A stretch of 41,515 nt of DNA from Prevotella ihumii (GTDB lineage Bacteria; Bacteroidota; Bacteroidia; Bacteroidales; Bacteroidaceae). Location of the stretch: assembly GCF_900155655.1 (NCBI RefSeq), contig NZ_LT706987.1, forward strand, positions 372,730-414,244, read 5' to 3'. Shown here piece by piece: positions 7,210-15,582 of this stretch (the stretch's first letter is position 1; each line of letters starts with the position of its first letter). The notes beneath the pieces were generated by a model. That model ran no database searches, had not been told where the DNA came from, and was given only the letters and a program-made list of their open reading frames with translations. Both the position numbers and the translations under genes were made by a program.

Positions 7210-9998
7210 TCATCGCCAAATAGGTTTCCTTCTTTTGCGTGGTTGGTGGGGAGACCTTGGGCAAAATTGTTAGATTGGTCAGACTTGTCGGACTTGTCGG
7301 ACGAGTCTGATGCCGCAGGTGAAGCCTCTGTGTCGGGGGTGTTTTCTTCTTCCACAGGTTCTGGAAAGCGGATAGGTTCAAGCTCTGTTACCTTGCTTAC
7401 TTTAAGCGTAGTAATACGTTTTCCCTTCGCTTTATAGCCCTTGACACCTACAAACTGTTCGGCATCAATCTCCTCTTTGCCCTTTGCAGCATCGCTTCCA
7501 CCGTATGTAACCTCAATGCGTGGATACACCTCGTCGGTAAGCAAAGCCCATTTAGATGAAGGATTGTCGCCCACAAAACTTTGATGACGGATGGTCTTTT
7601 CCATTAGGAAACGCTTTAAATAAGCAAATCCTTGATTGTCAGCATCAAATATGACGGCTGTCCACGCCTTTTCGGGATCAAATTTCTCTATCTTTAGGAT
7701 ATTGTCCTCATAGTGGTTGGAAGTGTCGAACGTAGTTGTATAAAATTCACCATTGTCTAACACTACCAATATCTTGTCGTTGTCGTTAAATTCGCCGAGC
7801 AATTCGCCCTGTTCCTCGTAGTTGATGCGATTTACATCAGGGTCGAACCACACCTTGCGACCGCCCAATGTTGAACCGCCGTGGCTCTTTAGTGATATAC
7901 GATGTACTTTTTCTTTGGTCAGAATATTACCCTTTGCACCCTTACCCTTGATAAGAATTTCGGAGAAGTTGCGTTCAAATATCTGAACCTGTCGTTTCTT
8001 CTTCGGGTCGTTCTCAAGTGTAACCTTTATCACTTCAGCCTCGCCATTAGGATTGGCTGTGAAATAAAGCACACGTGTGCCGGGTTTGCCACTTGTAAGG
8101 TCGTATTCTCGGTCGCGTGTTACGGTTGGAATGTCGAAACGCTTTATGTAGTTGATGCCGTTTTGTCCATCTCGATACACCATATTATATATAGTGCGAC
8201 GGTCGTTTTTCTTGTACACTTGTATGTGCTGTACGTTTTTGCCAACAAATACCTTGTCGGCAATGCGCACCACCTTAAACTTTCCGTCCTTGTAGAACAC
8301 GATAACATCATCGAAACTTGAACAGTTTTCTACAAATTCAGCCTTCTTCAGGCCTGTACCCATAAAGCCTTCTTTGGCATCGAAATAGAGTTTTTCGTTT
8401 GCCTCCACTACCTTTGAAGCCACAATGGTATCAAAACTCTTTATTTCGGTACGACGTGGGTGGTTCTTTCCGTATTTCTCCTTCAAGTGTTTGAACCACT
8501 CTATCGTTACACGAACCATTTCGCTAAGGTCTTTGTCTATATCTTTTATCTCGGCTTCTATCTTCTCTATCAGTTCGTCAGCCTTATCCTTATTGAACTT
8601 CAAGATACGTTGCATCTTTATTTCAAGCAGGCGCAGAATGTCCTCACGGGTTACTTCGCGAATGAAGCTTGGCTTATGAGGTTCGAGACGTGAGTCTACA
8701 AACTTCACTACCTCGTCCATATCCTTCGAGGTTTCAAACTTTCGTTCCTTGTAGATGCGTTCTTCTATGAAGATGCGTTCCAACGAGTTGAAGAAAAGCT
8801 GTTCCAAGAGTTCGCCCTTGCGTATCTCCAATTCCTTTTGCAACAATCCTTTGGTGTGCAGAACCGACTGTTTCAGCACATCAGACACAGTTAGGAATTG
8901 TGGTTTCTTATCCGCTATGACGCAGCAATTAGGTGATATAGATATTTCGCAGTCGGTAAATGCGTAGAGTGCGTCCATCGTCTTGTCGCTTGATGTACTG
9001 GGGGTGAGGTGCAATTGTATCTCTACCTCTGACGCAGTCATATCCTCCACCTTGCGGATTTTTAGTTTCCCCTTCTCAATAGCTTTGGTTATCGACTCTT
9101 GTATGGTGCTTGCCGTTTTGGTAAAAGGTACTTCACGTATAACAAGGGTCTTGTTGTCTATCTTTTCCACCTTGGCTCTTACCTTGAGCGAGCCACCTCT
9201 CTGTCCGTCGTTATATTTAGATACATCGATGCTACCCCCTGTCGGAAAGTCGGGATAAAGCTCAAAAGGCTTGTCTTTCAAGAACTTTATGGCGGCATTG
9301 CAAATGTCGTTAACGTTGTGAGGCAAGATTTTAGAAGTCAGTCCTACGGCTATTCCTTCTGCTCCTTGTGCTAAAAGGAGTGGAAACTTTACAGGCAACG
9401 TAATAGGTTCTTTGTTGCGTCCGTCGTAAGAGAGTTGCCATTCGGTGGTTTTAGGGTTAAAGACGGTTTCCAACGCAAACTTAGATAAGCGCGACTCTAT
9501 GTAACGAGGAGCAGCCGCACGGTCGCCCGTAAGAATGTTACCCCAGTTGCCTTGGGTGTCGATAAGCAAGTCTTTCTGTCCCATCTGCACCAACGCATCG
9601 CCAATAGAGGCATCGCCGTGAGGGTGGAACTGCATAGTATGTCCCACGATGTTTGCCACCTTGTTGTATCGCCCATCGTCCATTCGTTTCATAGAGTGGA
9701 GAATACGGCGTTGCACAGGCTTTAGTCCGTCCTCAATGTGTGGAACAGCACGCTCTAAGATAACATAACTGGCATAATCTAAAAACCAGTTTTTGTACAT
9801 TCCCGATAGGTGTTTCACAGCCGAGGCATCAAATTTATCGGCAGGAACATAGTCCGAACTCCCCACTTCCGTAGCAAGTTCTTCGTTCTCTACCTCTTCA
9901 TTATCAGCTGTTTCACGGCTGTTTTCGCTTTCGGTAGCGTTGTTTTTTGAGGTCAATTCTTCCTCTTCGTGCTTATCTTTTATCTTATCGTCGTCCAT
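7206..9998 (-). CDS. parC: DNA topoisomerase IV subunit A (ParC-type)
   Basis: 930 aa. The N-terminal breakage-reunion domain has HPHGDASIGDALV (125-137) and the catalytic tyrosine Tyr166 in AAAPRYIESR. A C-terminal beta-pinwheel domain follows. The tetramer with ParE decatenates daughter chromosomes. Bacteroidetes carry both GyrA and this divergent ParC; the GyrA-box is not evident here, which favours ParC over GyrA. An acidic N-terminal extension (residues 1-50) and a low-complexity C-terminal tail with SDKSDKSDQS are unusual. The tail is encoded by a 9-bp DNA repeat also found in the intergenic DNA at 10098. The stop overlaps the DUF3316 start by 4 bp. Confidence 0.88.
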   Translation of the reverse strand: MDDDKIKDKHEEEELTSKNNATESENSRETADNEEVENEELATEVGSSDYVPADKFDASAVKHLSGMYKNWFLDYASYVILERAVPHIEDGLKPVQRRILHSMKRMDDGRYNKVANIVGHTMQFHPHGDASIGDALVQMGQKDLLIDTQGNWGNILTGDRAAAPRYIESRLSKFALETVFNPKTTEWQLSYDGRNKEPITLPVKFPLLLAQGAEGIAVGLTSKILPHNVNDICNAAIKFLKDKPFELYPDFPTGGSIDVSKYNDGQRGGSLKVRAKVEKIDNKTLVIREVPFTKTASTIQESITKAIEKGKLKIRKVEDMTASEVEIQLHLTPSTSSDKTMDALYAFTDCEISISPNCCVIADKKPQFLTVSDVLKQSVLHTKGLLQKELEIRKGELLEQLFFNSLERIFIEERIYKERKFETSKDMDEVVKFVDSRLEPHKPSFIREVTREDILRLLEIKMQRILKFNKDKADELIEKIEAEIKDIDKDLSEMVRVTIEWFKHLKEKYGKNHPRRTEIKSFDTIVASKVVEANEKLYFDAKEGFMGTGLKKAEFVENCSSFDDVIVFYKDGKFKVVRIADKVFVGKNVQHIQVYKKNDRRTIYNMVYRDGQNGINYIKRFDIPTVTRDREYDLTSGKPGTRVLYFTANPNGEAEVIKVTLENDPKKKRQVQIFERNFSEILIKGKGAKGNILTKEKVHRISLKSHGGSTLGGRKVWFDPDVNRINYEEQGELLGEFNDNDKILVVLDNGEFYTTTFDTSNHYEDNILKIEKFDPEKAWTAVIFDADNQGFAYLKRFLMEKTIRHQSFVGDNPSSKWALLTDEVYPRIEVTYGGSDAAKGKEEIDAEQFVGVKGYKAKGKRITTLKVSKVTELEPIRFPEPVEEENTPDTEASPAASDSSDKSDKSDQSNNFAQGLPTNHAKEGNLFGDE
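7265..7303. repeat. 9-bp tandem repeat inside the 3' end of parC
   Basis: Units such as TTGGTCAGA, CTTGTCGGA, CTTGTCGGA and CGAGTCTGA follow one another. They encode the Ser-Asp-Lys/Gln tail of the topoisomerase. The same 9-bp unit type (TGTCNGACY) appears non-coding at 10098-10160. Confidence 0.6.
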
Positions 9999-10027
9999 AG
10001 CGTGGGATAGTCTTTATTTTTAAGGTT

Positions 10028-10059
10028 CAAAGTTACGAAAAAAAACTCAAAATGCCAAA
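10028..10059 (-). promoter_or_regulatory. Promoter of the parC-DUF3316-S41 operon
   Basis: On the minus strand, TTTG (10056-10059) lies 20 bp upstream of TAACTTTG (10028-10035). This matches the Bacteroidetes -33/-7 pattern, about 30 bp ahead of the parC start at 9998. Confidence 0.6.
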
Positions 10060-10097
10060 ATTAAGGCATTAAAGCCAAATATTGTGTTGTTGCAGTT

Positions 10098-10160
10098 TTG
10101 TCAGACCTGCCCGACTTGTCTGACCTGTCTGACCCGTCCGACTGGTCTGACTGATCTAAT
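10098..10160. repeat. 9-bp tandem repeat array (TGTCTGACC-like)
   Basis: About seven consecutive 9-bp units vary around TGTCTGACC/CGTCCGACT. Each contains a GAC and GTC so that adjacent units form GACnnGTC dyads. The array runs straight into the dispersed motif at 10155. A 64-codon frame on the minus strand reads Ser-Asp-Gln repeats but has no family features and is not called a gene. Confidence 0.7.
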
Positions 10161-10178
10161 GACGATTTGGGTTTAACC
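10155..10178 (+). repeat. Dispersed TCTAAYGACCGATTTGGG motif, site A
   Basis: Reads TCTAATGACGATTTGGGTTT followed by AACC. It matches sites at 15471 and 29818 and the interrupted site around the IS110 element. It lacks one C compared with the other copies. No gene covers it. Confidence 0.7.
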
Positions 10179-10271
10179 ATAACCCCCTTTAACTCCTCTA
10201 ACTTGTTGATAAAAGGAACGAATTTAAACAGAGATGTGTACAAAGAGTAGCCCAACGGACGGGGGTGGCAC

Positions 10272-10411
10272 TTGTTCTATTTATAACCTCCCTATCTTTC
10301 GTTTCTCAACCATCAATCTTTGGCGTGCAAAACATATATGTTTGGCATTGTCAAAGTTGAACTTTGAGGCGGTAAAACATATATGTTTTGGGTGGTGAAA
10401 CATATATGTTT
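10272..10411 (+). repeat. Dispersed ~140-bp intergenic repeat, copy 2
   Basis: Starts TTGTTCTATTT and has AAACATATATGTTT at 10330-10343, CAAAGTTGAACTTTG at 10352-10366, and further AAACATATATGTTT at 10375-10388 and 10398-10411. Spacing of the palindromes (45 then 23 bp) is the same as in copy 3. The remainder of the 10000-10728 gap is AT-rich DNA with the parC and glyQS promoters at its two ends. Confidence 0.8.
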
Positions 10412-10677
10412 TGGAACGCTTGCGTAAGTGGTTTATAATCAGATAGTTGAAAGATGATATTTTCTTCGTTTAGTGTTAAACAGTGATTGTTCTATTTTTC
10501 CTTTTGTTCACCTTGTGCTTTTCGGTGGATAATATACTTTTGTGCGCTATTCTTTCAAGAAATCAACTTTAATAGATAGAGGAAGTAAAAGTGAAAGATA
10601 TTTAACTTTTTTGTTCTGTAACTTGTGGATAAACAAACTTTCACCTCTTTTATTAATATTATTCCATTAAAAAGCAG

Positions 10678-10685
10678 TAACTTTG
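10678..10685 (+). promoter_or_regulatory. -7 box upstream of glyQS
   Basis: TAACTTTG matches the Bacteroidetes -7 element 43 bp ahead of the ATG. No convincing -33 TTTG is seen at 19-20 bp. Confidence 0.5.
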
Positions 10686-10728
10686 TGGCGAATTTTTTGA
10701 ATTTAAAAACTTACGTAAAAGATATATT

Positions 10729-12276
10729 ATGGCACAAGAGGATGTATTCAAGAAGATAGTAAGCCACTGCAAAGAGTATGGCTTTGTCTTCCCAAGTAGT
10801 GATATTTATGATGGTTTGGCAGCAGTTTACGACTATGGTCAGAATGGTGTTGAACTGAAAAATAACATCAAGCAATATTGGTGGCAATCAATGGTGTTGT
10901 TGCACAACAACATTGTTGGAATAGACTCTGCTATCTTTATGCATCCTACAACGTGGAAAGCCAGCGGACACGTTGATGCTTTCAACGACCCATTGATTGA
11001 CAACCGCGACTCGAAGAAGCGTTATCGTGCTGATGTGCTGATAGAAGACCAGTTGGCAAAGTACGAAGAGAAGATGGATAAGGAGGTGGCTAAGGCGGCT
11101 AAAAAGTTTGGCGACAGCTTTGATGAGGCTAAGTTCCGTGAAACCAATCCACGTGTGTTGGAAAACCAACGTAAGCACGACGAACTTCACGCACGCTTTG
11201 CCGAGGCTATGGAGTCGAACAATTTGGAAGAGTTGAAGCAAATTATCATTGACGAAGGCATTGTTTGCCCTATCAGTGGTTCGAAGAATTGGACCGATGT
11301 GCGCCAGTTCAATCTTATGTTCTCTACCGAGATAGGTGCTTCGGCCGACTCTGCAAGCAAGATTTACCTCCGCCCTGAAACCGCTCAAGGTATTTTTGTA
11401 AACTTCTTGAATGTACAGAAGACGGGTAGAATGAAACTTCCATTCGGTATTGCACAGATAGGTAAGGCTTTTCGTAACGAGATTGTGGCTCGTCAGTTTG
11501 TATTCCGTATGCGTGAATTTGAGCAGATGGAAATGCAATTCTTCTGCCAACCAGGTACAGAGATGGAGTGGTTCAACTACTGGAAGCAGTATCGCCTTGC
11601 TTGGCATCAAGCTTTGGGAATGGGCAATGACAACTATCGCTACCACGACCACGAAAAGTTGGCACACTATGCTAACGCTGCAACCGACATTGAGTTCCGT
11701 ATGCCATTCGGTTTTAAGGAAGTAGAGGGTATTCACTCACGTACCGACTTCGACCTTTCGCAACACGAGAAATACTCAGGTCGTCAGATTAAATATTTCG
11801 ACCCTGAACGCAACGAAAACTATACACCATACGTGGTGGAAACATCTATCGGTGTAGACCGTATGTTCCTTACAGTGATGTGCCACAGCTATACAGAGGA
11901 ACAGCTCGAAAATGGTTCTACACGTGTAGTATTGCGCTTGCCTGAACCATTGGCACCTGTAAAGTGTGCAGTGCTTCCATTGGTGAATAAAGACGGATTG
12001 CCTGAAAAGGCGCAAGAGATTGTGAACGATTTGAAGTTCCATTTCAATACTACCATCGAGGCAAAGGATACCATTGGCAAGCGTTATCGTCGCCAAGACG
12101 CTATCGGAACACCATTCTGTGTTACCGTAGATGGCGATACACTGAACGATAACTGCGTAACCTTGCGTCATCGTGACACAATGGAACAGGAGCGTGTGCC
12201 TATCGCTAAGTTGCGTGAGATTATTGAAGACAGAGTGTCAATCACTTCTGTGCTGAAGAAATTGGACGTGAAGTAA
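10729..12276 (+). CDS. glyQS: Glycyl-tRNA synthetase (dimeric class II type)
   Basis: 515 aa. The start MAQEDVFKKIVSHCKEYGFV is the classic opening of bacterial alpha2-type glycyl-tRNA synthetases. Class II motifs are visible: GIAQIGKAFRNEI (motif 2), a glycine-pocket segment around MREFEQMEMQFF and IGVDRMFL (motif 3), then a C-terminal anticodon-binding domain. It charges tRNA-Gly in the cytoplasm. A downstream lipoprotein gene starts 9 bp after the stop, so both are probably one transcript. Confidence 0.95.
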   Translation: MAQEDVFKKIVSHCKEYGFVFPSSDIYDGLAAVYDYGQNGVELKNNIKQYWWQSMVLLHNNIVGIDSAIFMHPTTWKASGHVDAFNDPLIDNRDSKKRYRADVLIEDQLAKYEEKMDKEVAKAAKKFGDSFDEAKFRETNPRVLENQRKHDELHARFAEAMESNNLEELKQIIIDEGIVCPISGSKNWTDVRQFNLMFSTEIGASADSASKIYLRPETAQGIFVNFLNVQKTGRMKLPFGIAQIGKAFRNEIVARQFVFRMREFEQMEMQFFCQPGTEMEWFNYWKQYRLAWHQALGMGNDNYRYHDHEKLAHYANAATDIEFRMPFGFKEVEGIHSRTDFDLSQHEKYSGRQIKYFDPERNENYTPYVVETSIGVDRMFLTVMCHSYTEEQLENGSTRVVLRLPEPLAPVKCAVLPLVNKDGLPEKAQEIVNDLKFHFNTTIEAKDTIGKRYRRQDAIGTPFCVTVDGDTLNDNCVTLRHRDTMEQERVPIAKLREIIEDRVSITSVLKKLDVK

Positions 12277-12285
12277 TTTATAAAT

Positions 12286-12957
12286 ATGACTTACAATAAA
12301 ACAAAAACCACATTGCAGCGCATTATCTGTGCTGCAAGTGTGTTGCTACTATTGTGCGCAACGGTGGGAGCATTCACTTCTTGCTCGGACGACGACAAAG
12401 AGATGGGCGAGTTTGCCGATTGGAGAAACAGGAATGATAAGTATTGGAACGACCTATACACCCAAACCAAGCAGAAAATAGCTAATGGAGACAAGTCGTG
12501 GGATATAATTCTGAACTACACTTATCAGAACCAAAAATCAACACAAGGTGAATTGACTTATTCTCCAGAACGATACATCATTGTGCATAAATTAGAAAAT
12601 GGTACAGGTTCGGGTACGCCTTTGTACACCGATTCTGCATTGGTACACTACCAAGGACGAATGATACCGTCTGAAAGCTATACAGGTGGCTTTGTCTTTG
12701 ATAACAGTTGGGGAGGTTTGACCTTCAATCCTAAAACTTCAAGACCACGCCAAGTGTATGTGGGAGCTATGGTGGACGGATTTGCAACTGCACTTCAGGC
12801 AATGCATATCGGCGACAACTGGGAGGTTTACATTCCTTATCAGTTGGGCTATGGCTCGGTTAAGCAGAATGAAATACCAGCTTTCTCAGTGCTTATCTTC
12901 AATCTTCGTCTACATTCTTATTATCGTGCAGGAACAAAAGTTCCTGATGTAATTTAG
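12286..12957 (+). CDS. FKBP-type peptidyl-prolyl isomerase lipoprotein
   Basis: 223 aa. Lipoprotein signal with the lipobox FTSC-SDDD near residue 33. The C-terminal half is FKBP-like: DSALVHYQGRMIPSES, GFVFDNSW, a VDGFATALQAMHIGDNWEVYIPYQLGYG segment and IPAFSVLIFNLRL. These match the conserved V-x-V-x-Y-x-G, F-D-S, GW-x-x-A and IP-x-x-x-L-x-F elements of the fold. It should assist folding in the periplasm. It follows glyQS by 9 bp. A 14-bp inverted repeat ends the unit. Confidence 0.85.
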   Translation: MTYNKTKTTLQRIICAASVLLLLCATVGAFTSCSDDDKEMGEFADWRNRNDKYWNDLYTQTKQKIANGDKSWDIILNYTYQNQKSTQGELTYSPERYIIVHKLENGTGSGTPLYTDSALVHYQGRMIPSESYTGGFVFDNSWGGLTFNPKTSRPRQVYVGAMVDGFATALQAMHIGDNWEVYIPYQLGYGSVKQNEIPAFSVLIFNLRLHSYYRAGTKVPDVI

Positions 12958-12970
12958 AATATTTCGGTTC

Positions 12971-13018
12971 GCATAACACTAAATCACCATTTTAAAGAGG
13001 TGTCATTTAGTGTTATGC
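12971..13018. terminator. 14-bp inverted repeat after the FKBP gene
   Basis: GCATAACACTAAAT (12971-12984) pairs exactly with ATTTAGTGTTATGC (13005-13018); CACC/GGTG inside extends the stem. The T tract that follows is weak (GCGCTTTCTT). Confidence 0.6.
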
Positions 13019-13052
13019 GCTTTCTTATATTCAGGTCAACATTTTAAAGTAT

Positions 13053-14507
13053 ATGGTATTTAGCAAGGCTATAACCGATGCGCTCTTAGAAAAGATAAGG
13101 AGTGGCGAGGCCATGTCGACCCAAGAGAAGCTCAACTTGATAGTTCAGTTGAGTATTCCGTCCATCTTAGCGCAGGTAACGTCTGTGCTGATGTTTTATA
13201 TTGATGCCTCTATGGTAGGCTCATTGGGTGCTGCTTCCTCGGCTGCAATCGGTTTGGTAGAACCTGCCACATGGCTTTTTGGGTCGCTTGTAGCTGCTGG
13301 AGGAATGGGCTTCTCGGTGCAAGCAGCCCACTTTATTGGGGCTAACGACTTTGAGAAAGCACGCTCTGTGATGCGACACGGCTATATTTTCGGCTTGGCA
13401 TTTAGTTTTTTGCTGATGGCAATTGCAGCTTTGTTGGCGTTTCCGTTGCCTCGTTGGTTGGGTGGAGGTGCAGATATACAGTACGATGCTTCAATGTACT
13501 GCCTTATCTTTTCGTTTGCTGTGCCGTTCCACATGGTGGAATACCTTTCGTCAGCTATGCTTAAAGTGTCTGGCGATATGCGTCATCCCAGCTTTATAGC
13601 TGTGATGATGTGCGTGTGCGATGTGGTTTACAACTTCTTTCTCATCTTTCCAACCCGCGAGTTGACCGTGTTTGGCGTTTCGTTCAATGTGTTTGGATTT
13701 GGCTTAGGTGTGGAGGGCGCAGCTTTGGGAACAATGCTTTCATTTGTAACAGCTGCTATTCCTTTGGCTTATTTTGCCATCTATCGCAGTCCAATATTGG
13801 CGTGGCGATTAGATACAAAACGCTTTGTTTGGGTATGGGAGTACGTTGTACACGCTGTAAAAATAGGTGCACCGATGGCTTTACAATACCTTCTGATGAA
13901 TGGCGCACAGGTTATTTCGACGATGATAGTTGCTCCATTGGGCAATTTTGCTATAGCTGCCAACTCGTTTGCTGTAACGGCTGAAAGCCTTTGTTATATG
14001 CCTGGGTACGGTATTGGTGATGCTGCAACAACCTTGGTTGGACAAAGCGTGGGCGCAAAACGCCGTGAACTCTGTCGTAGTTTTGCTTATATGACGGTTG
14101 GATTGGGAATGGCTGTGATGGCATTGATGGGCGTTGTGATGTATATCTTTGCACCTGAGATGATTGGAATGTTATCTCCTGTGGCTGAAATACGTGAGTT
14201 GGGTGTAGCTGTGTTGCGTATTGAGGCTTTTGCAGAACCATTCTTTGCCGCTTCTATCGTTGCTTATAGCGTATGTGTGGGTGCTGGTGATACCTTCAAA
14301 CCATCGTTGATAAATCTTGGATCAATGTGGTTTGTGCGTCTGACGTTGGCATACACCTTGGCTTCTACCTACAGATTGCAAGGTGTATGGTTTGCTATGG
14401 CAGTAGAATTAACCTTCCGAGGAACGTTGTTCTTAATACGTATTTTCCGTGGACGATGGATGAATAACATTGCAGATCAGTCGCAGAAGGAAAGTATAAC
14501 AGCATAG
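13053..14507 (+). CDS. MATE-family multidrug/sodium efflux transporter
   Basis: 484 aa with about twelve hydrophobic segments in two similar halves, the MatE layout. Recognisable blocks are IPSILAQVTSVLMFYIDASMVG at the first helix, GLVEPATWLFGSLVAAGGMG, and in the second half GAPMALQYLLMNGAQVISTM and GYGIGDAATTLVGQSVGA. MATE proteins export cationic drugs using Na+ or H+ gradients across the inner membrane. Length matches the family. The start at 13053 is preceded by the hairpin at 12971-13018. Confidence 0.9.
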   Translation: MVFSKAITDALLEKIRSGEAMSTQEKLNLIVQLSIPSILAQVTSVLMFYIDASMVGSLGAASSAAIGLVEPATWLFGSLVAAGGMGFSVQAAHFIGANDFEKARSVMRHGYIFGLAFSFLLMAIAALLAFPLPRWLGGGADIQYDASMYCLIFSFAVPFHMVEYLSSAMLKVSGDMRHPSFIAVMMCVCDVVYNFFLIFPTRELTVFGVSFNVFGFGLGVEGAALGTMLSFVTAAIPLAYFAIYRSPILAWRLDTKRFVWVWEYVVHAVKIGAPMALQYLLMNGAQVISTMIVAPLGNFAIAANSFAVTAESLCYMPGYGIGDAATTLVGQSVGAKRRELCRSFAYMTVGLGMAVMALMGVVMYIFAPEMIGMLSPVAEIRELGVAVLRIEAFAEPFFAASIVAYSVCVGAGDTFKPSLINLGSMWFVRLTLAYTLASTYRLQGVWFAMAVELTFRGTLFLIRIFRGRWMNNIADQSQKESITA

Positions 14508-14513
14508 AACATT

Positions 14514-14644
14514 AACAAATAAATGACATTTTTCGAACAAGTAAGTAATATGTTTAGCGTGTATAAACAACATTTCAGAACGTATAAACGATATGTTTAG
14601 AGCATATAAATAAATATTTTTAGAACAAGTAAATAACATTTTAG
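14514..14644. repeat. Degenerate ~21-23-bp tandem repeats between the MATE and dedA genes
   Basis: Six consecutive units share the pattern (A)CAAGTAAATAAYATTTTTAGA, for example ACAAGTAAGTAATATGTTTA, CGTATAAACGATATGTTTAG and CATATAAATAAATATTTTTA. They fill nearly the whole gap and end at the dedA start codon. The unit length is not a multiple of three throughout and no conserved frame is visible. Confidence 0.7.
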
Positions 14645-14645
14645 T

Positions 14646-15278
14646 ATGACTTGGTTTTCATCTTTATTAGACACACTTAATTATTGGACAATCTTTCTTG
14701 GAATGTACATTGAGGGAACGGTTATTCCTTTCCCTTCCGAACTTATTGTTGCACCTGCAGCCTATCATGCTGCGGCAGGTCATTTAAATATTTTCGGTGT
14801 AGTTATCATTGCAACTTTGGGTGCAGTAGCAGGTTCTACAACCAACTATATTGCAGCTTATTTCCTTGGCAGACCTATTATTTATCGCTTTGTTAATAGC
14901 AAATTGGGTGCATTGTGTCTACTTAACGAGGAGAAGGTGCAGAAGGCTGAGAAGTATTTCTACGACCACGGAGTTATTGCAACATTAACGGGACGATTGA
15001 TACCAGGGATTCGTCAGATTATTTCGGTGCCTGCTGGCTTATCCAAAATGACGTTTTGGAAGTTTTTGCTTTATACTTTTATTGGTTCAGGTTTGTGGAA
15101 TTGTGTTTTAGCAACCTTGGGTTGGTATCTTCATTCTATTGTTCCAGAAAGCCAACTGACCCAAAAGATAGAAGAATACAATGCTTATATAAAGTATGGC
15201 ATCTTGGGTATCGTAGCTGTTGTAGCACTCTATTTCCTTATAAAGCATTTTGCAAAGAAACAGAAGTCTGCAGAGTAA
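14646..15278 (+). CDS. DedA/SNARE-associated (VTT) family membrane protein
   Basis: 210 aa. DedA hallmarks: GMYIEGTVIPFPSELIV near the N-terminus (the E...P-x-P-x-E motif), GAVAGSTTNYIAAYFLGRP, then FYDHGVIATLTGRLIPGIRQIISVPAGLSKM with the F/G-x-x-G-R-F/L-x-P-x-x-R motif, and a C-terminal helix followed by a basic tail (KHFAKKQK). The family moves undecaprenyl phosphate or other lipids across the inner membrane. Its start is directly preceded by the tandem array, so any ribosome-binding site lies in the last repeat. Confidence 0.9.
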   Translation: MTWFSSLLDTLNYWTIFLGMYIEGTVIPFPSELIVAPAAYHAAAGHLNIFGVVIIATLGAVAGSTTNYIAAYFLGRPIIYRFVNSKLGALCLLNEEKVQKAEKYFYDHGVIATLTGRLIPGIRQIISVPAGLSKMTFWKFLLYTFIGSGLWNCVLATLGWYLHSIVPESQLTQKIEEYNAYIKYGILGIVAVVALYFLIKHFAKKQKSAE

Positions 15279-15346
15279 TGCGTAAAGAAGGTTGAAGGAG
15301 AGTAGGACATAAGTCTACTTAGAACTTCTTTAAGCATCGTTAGAAT

Positions 15347-15475
15347 ATGATAAAAGCATTACATAGTAGACTCTCAAAAATGCGATGTCGCCTTTTTGAG
15401 GGTCGACTCGCTAAACGTCTTCAAAAACAACTAAAAATAGCTCAAAATAAGCTCGCAAATCTCGAAGAAGTCTAA
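15347..15475 (+). CDS. Possible 42-aa basic peptide (uncertain)
   Basis: An ATG at 15347 opens a 42-codon frame, MIKALHSRLSKM..., very rich in Lys/Arg/Leu/Gln and ending EEV-TAA. The stop is the TAA inside the dispersed motif at 15471 (TCTAACGACC). The same DNA holds inverted repeats: AGTCTACT near 15312 with AGTAGACT near 15367, and CTCAAAAA with TTTTTGAG around 15375-15400. It could therefore be a structured RNA or part of the repeat instead of a gene. No family is recognised. Confidence 0.25.
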   Translation: MIKALHSRLSKMRCRLFEGRLAKRLQKQLKIAQNKLANLEEV

Positions 15476-15495
15476 CGACCGATTTGGGTTTAAAG
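15471..15495 (+). repeat. Dispersed TCTAAYGACCGATTTGGG motif, site B
   Basis: TCTAACGACCGATTTGGGTT followed by TAAAG. It matches sites A (10155) and C (29818). Lies between dedA and the fabI terminator. It is the best intact match in the window to the predicted IS110 target guides, with one mismatch in the left guide. Confidence 0.75.
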
Positions 15496-15510
15496 ACATA
15501 TCCATCAAAT

Positions 15511-15554
15511 AAAAATAGAGCAGAACCTCTTCATCAAGGTTTTGCTCTATTTTT
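15511..15554. terminator. Bidirectional terminator between dedA and fabI
   Basis: AAAAATAGAGCAGAACCT (15511-15528) pairs with AGGTTTTGCTCTATTTTT (15537-15554) with one G-T pair. A-run and T-run flank the stem, so it can serve both converging genes. Confidence 0.8.
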
Positions 15555-15582
15555 TTGTGTTATGACGATTTATATCGTCGTA

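Noticed and set aside
10061..10255. 64-codon frame with SDQSDGSDRSDKS repeats
   Set aside because: Produced by the 9-bp DNA repeat in intergenic DNA; no sign of translation or family.
10888..11736. 282-codon open frame antisense to glyQS
   Set aside because: It lies wholly within a highly conserved synthetase gene on the other strand and its product has no family motifs; open only because of codon bias.
14433..14639. 68-codon minus frame with repeated MLF..SK motifs
   Set aside because: It is the translated tandem repeat between the MATE and dedA genes and overlaps the MATE 3' end.
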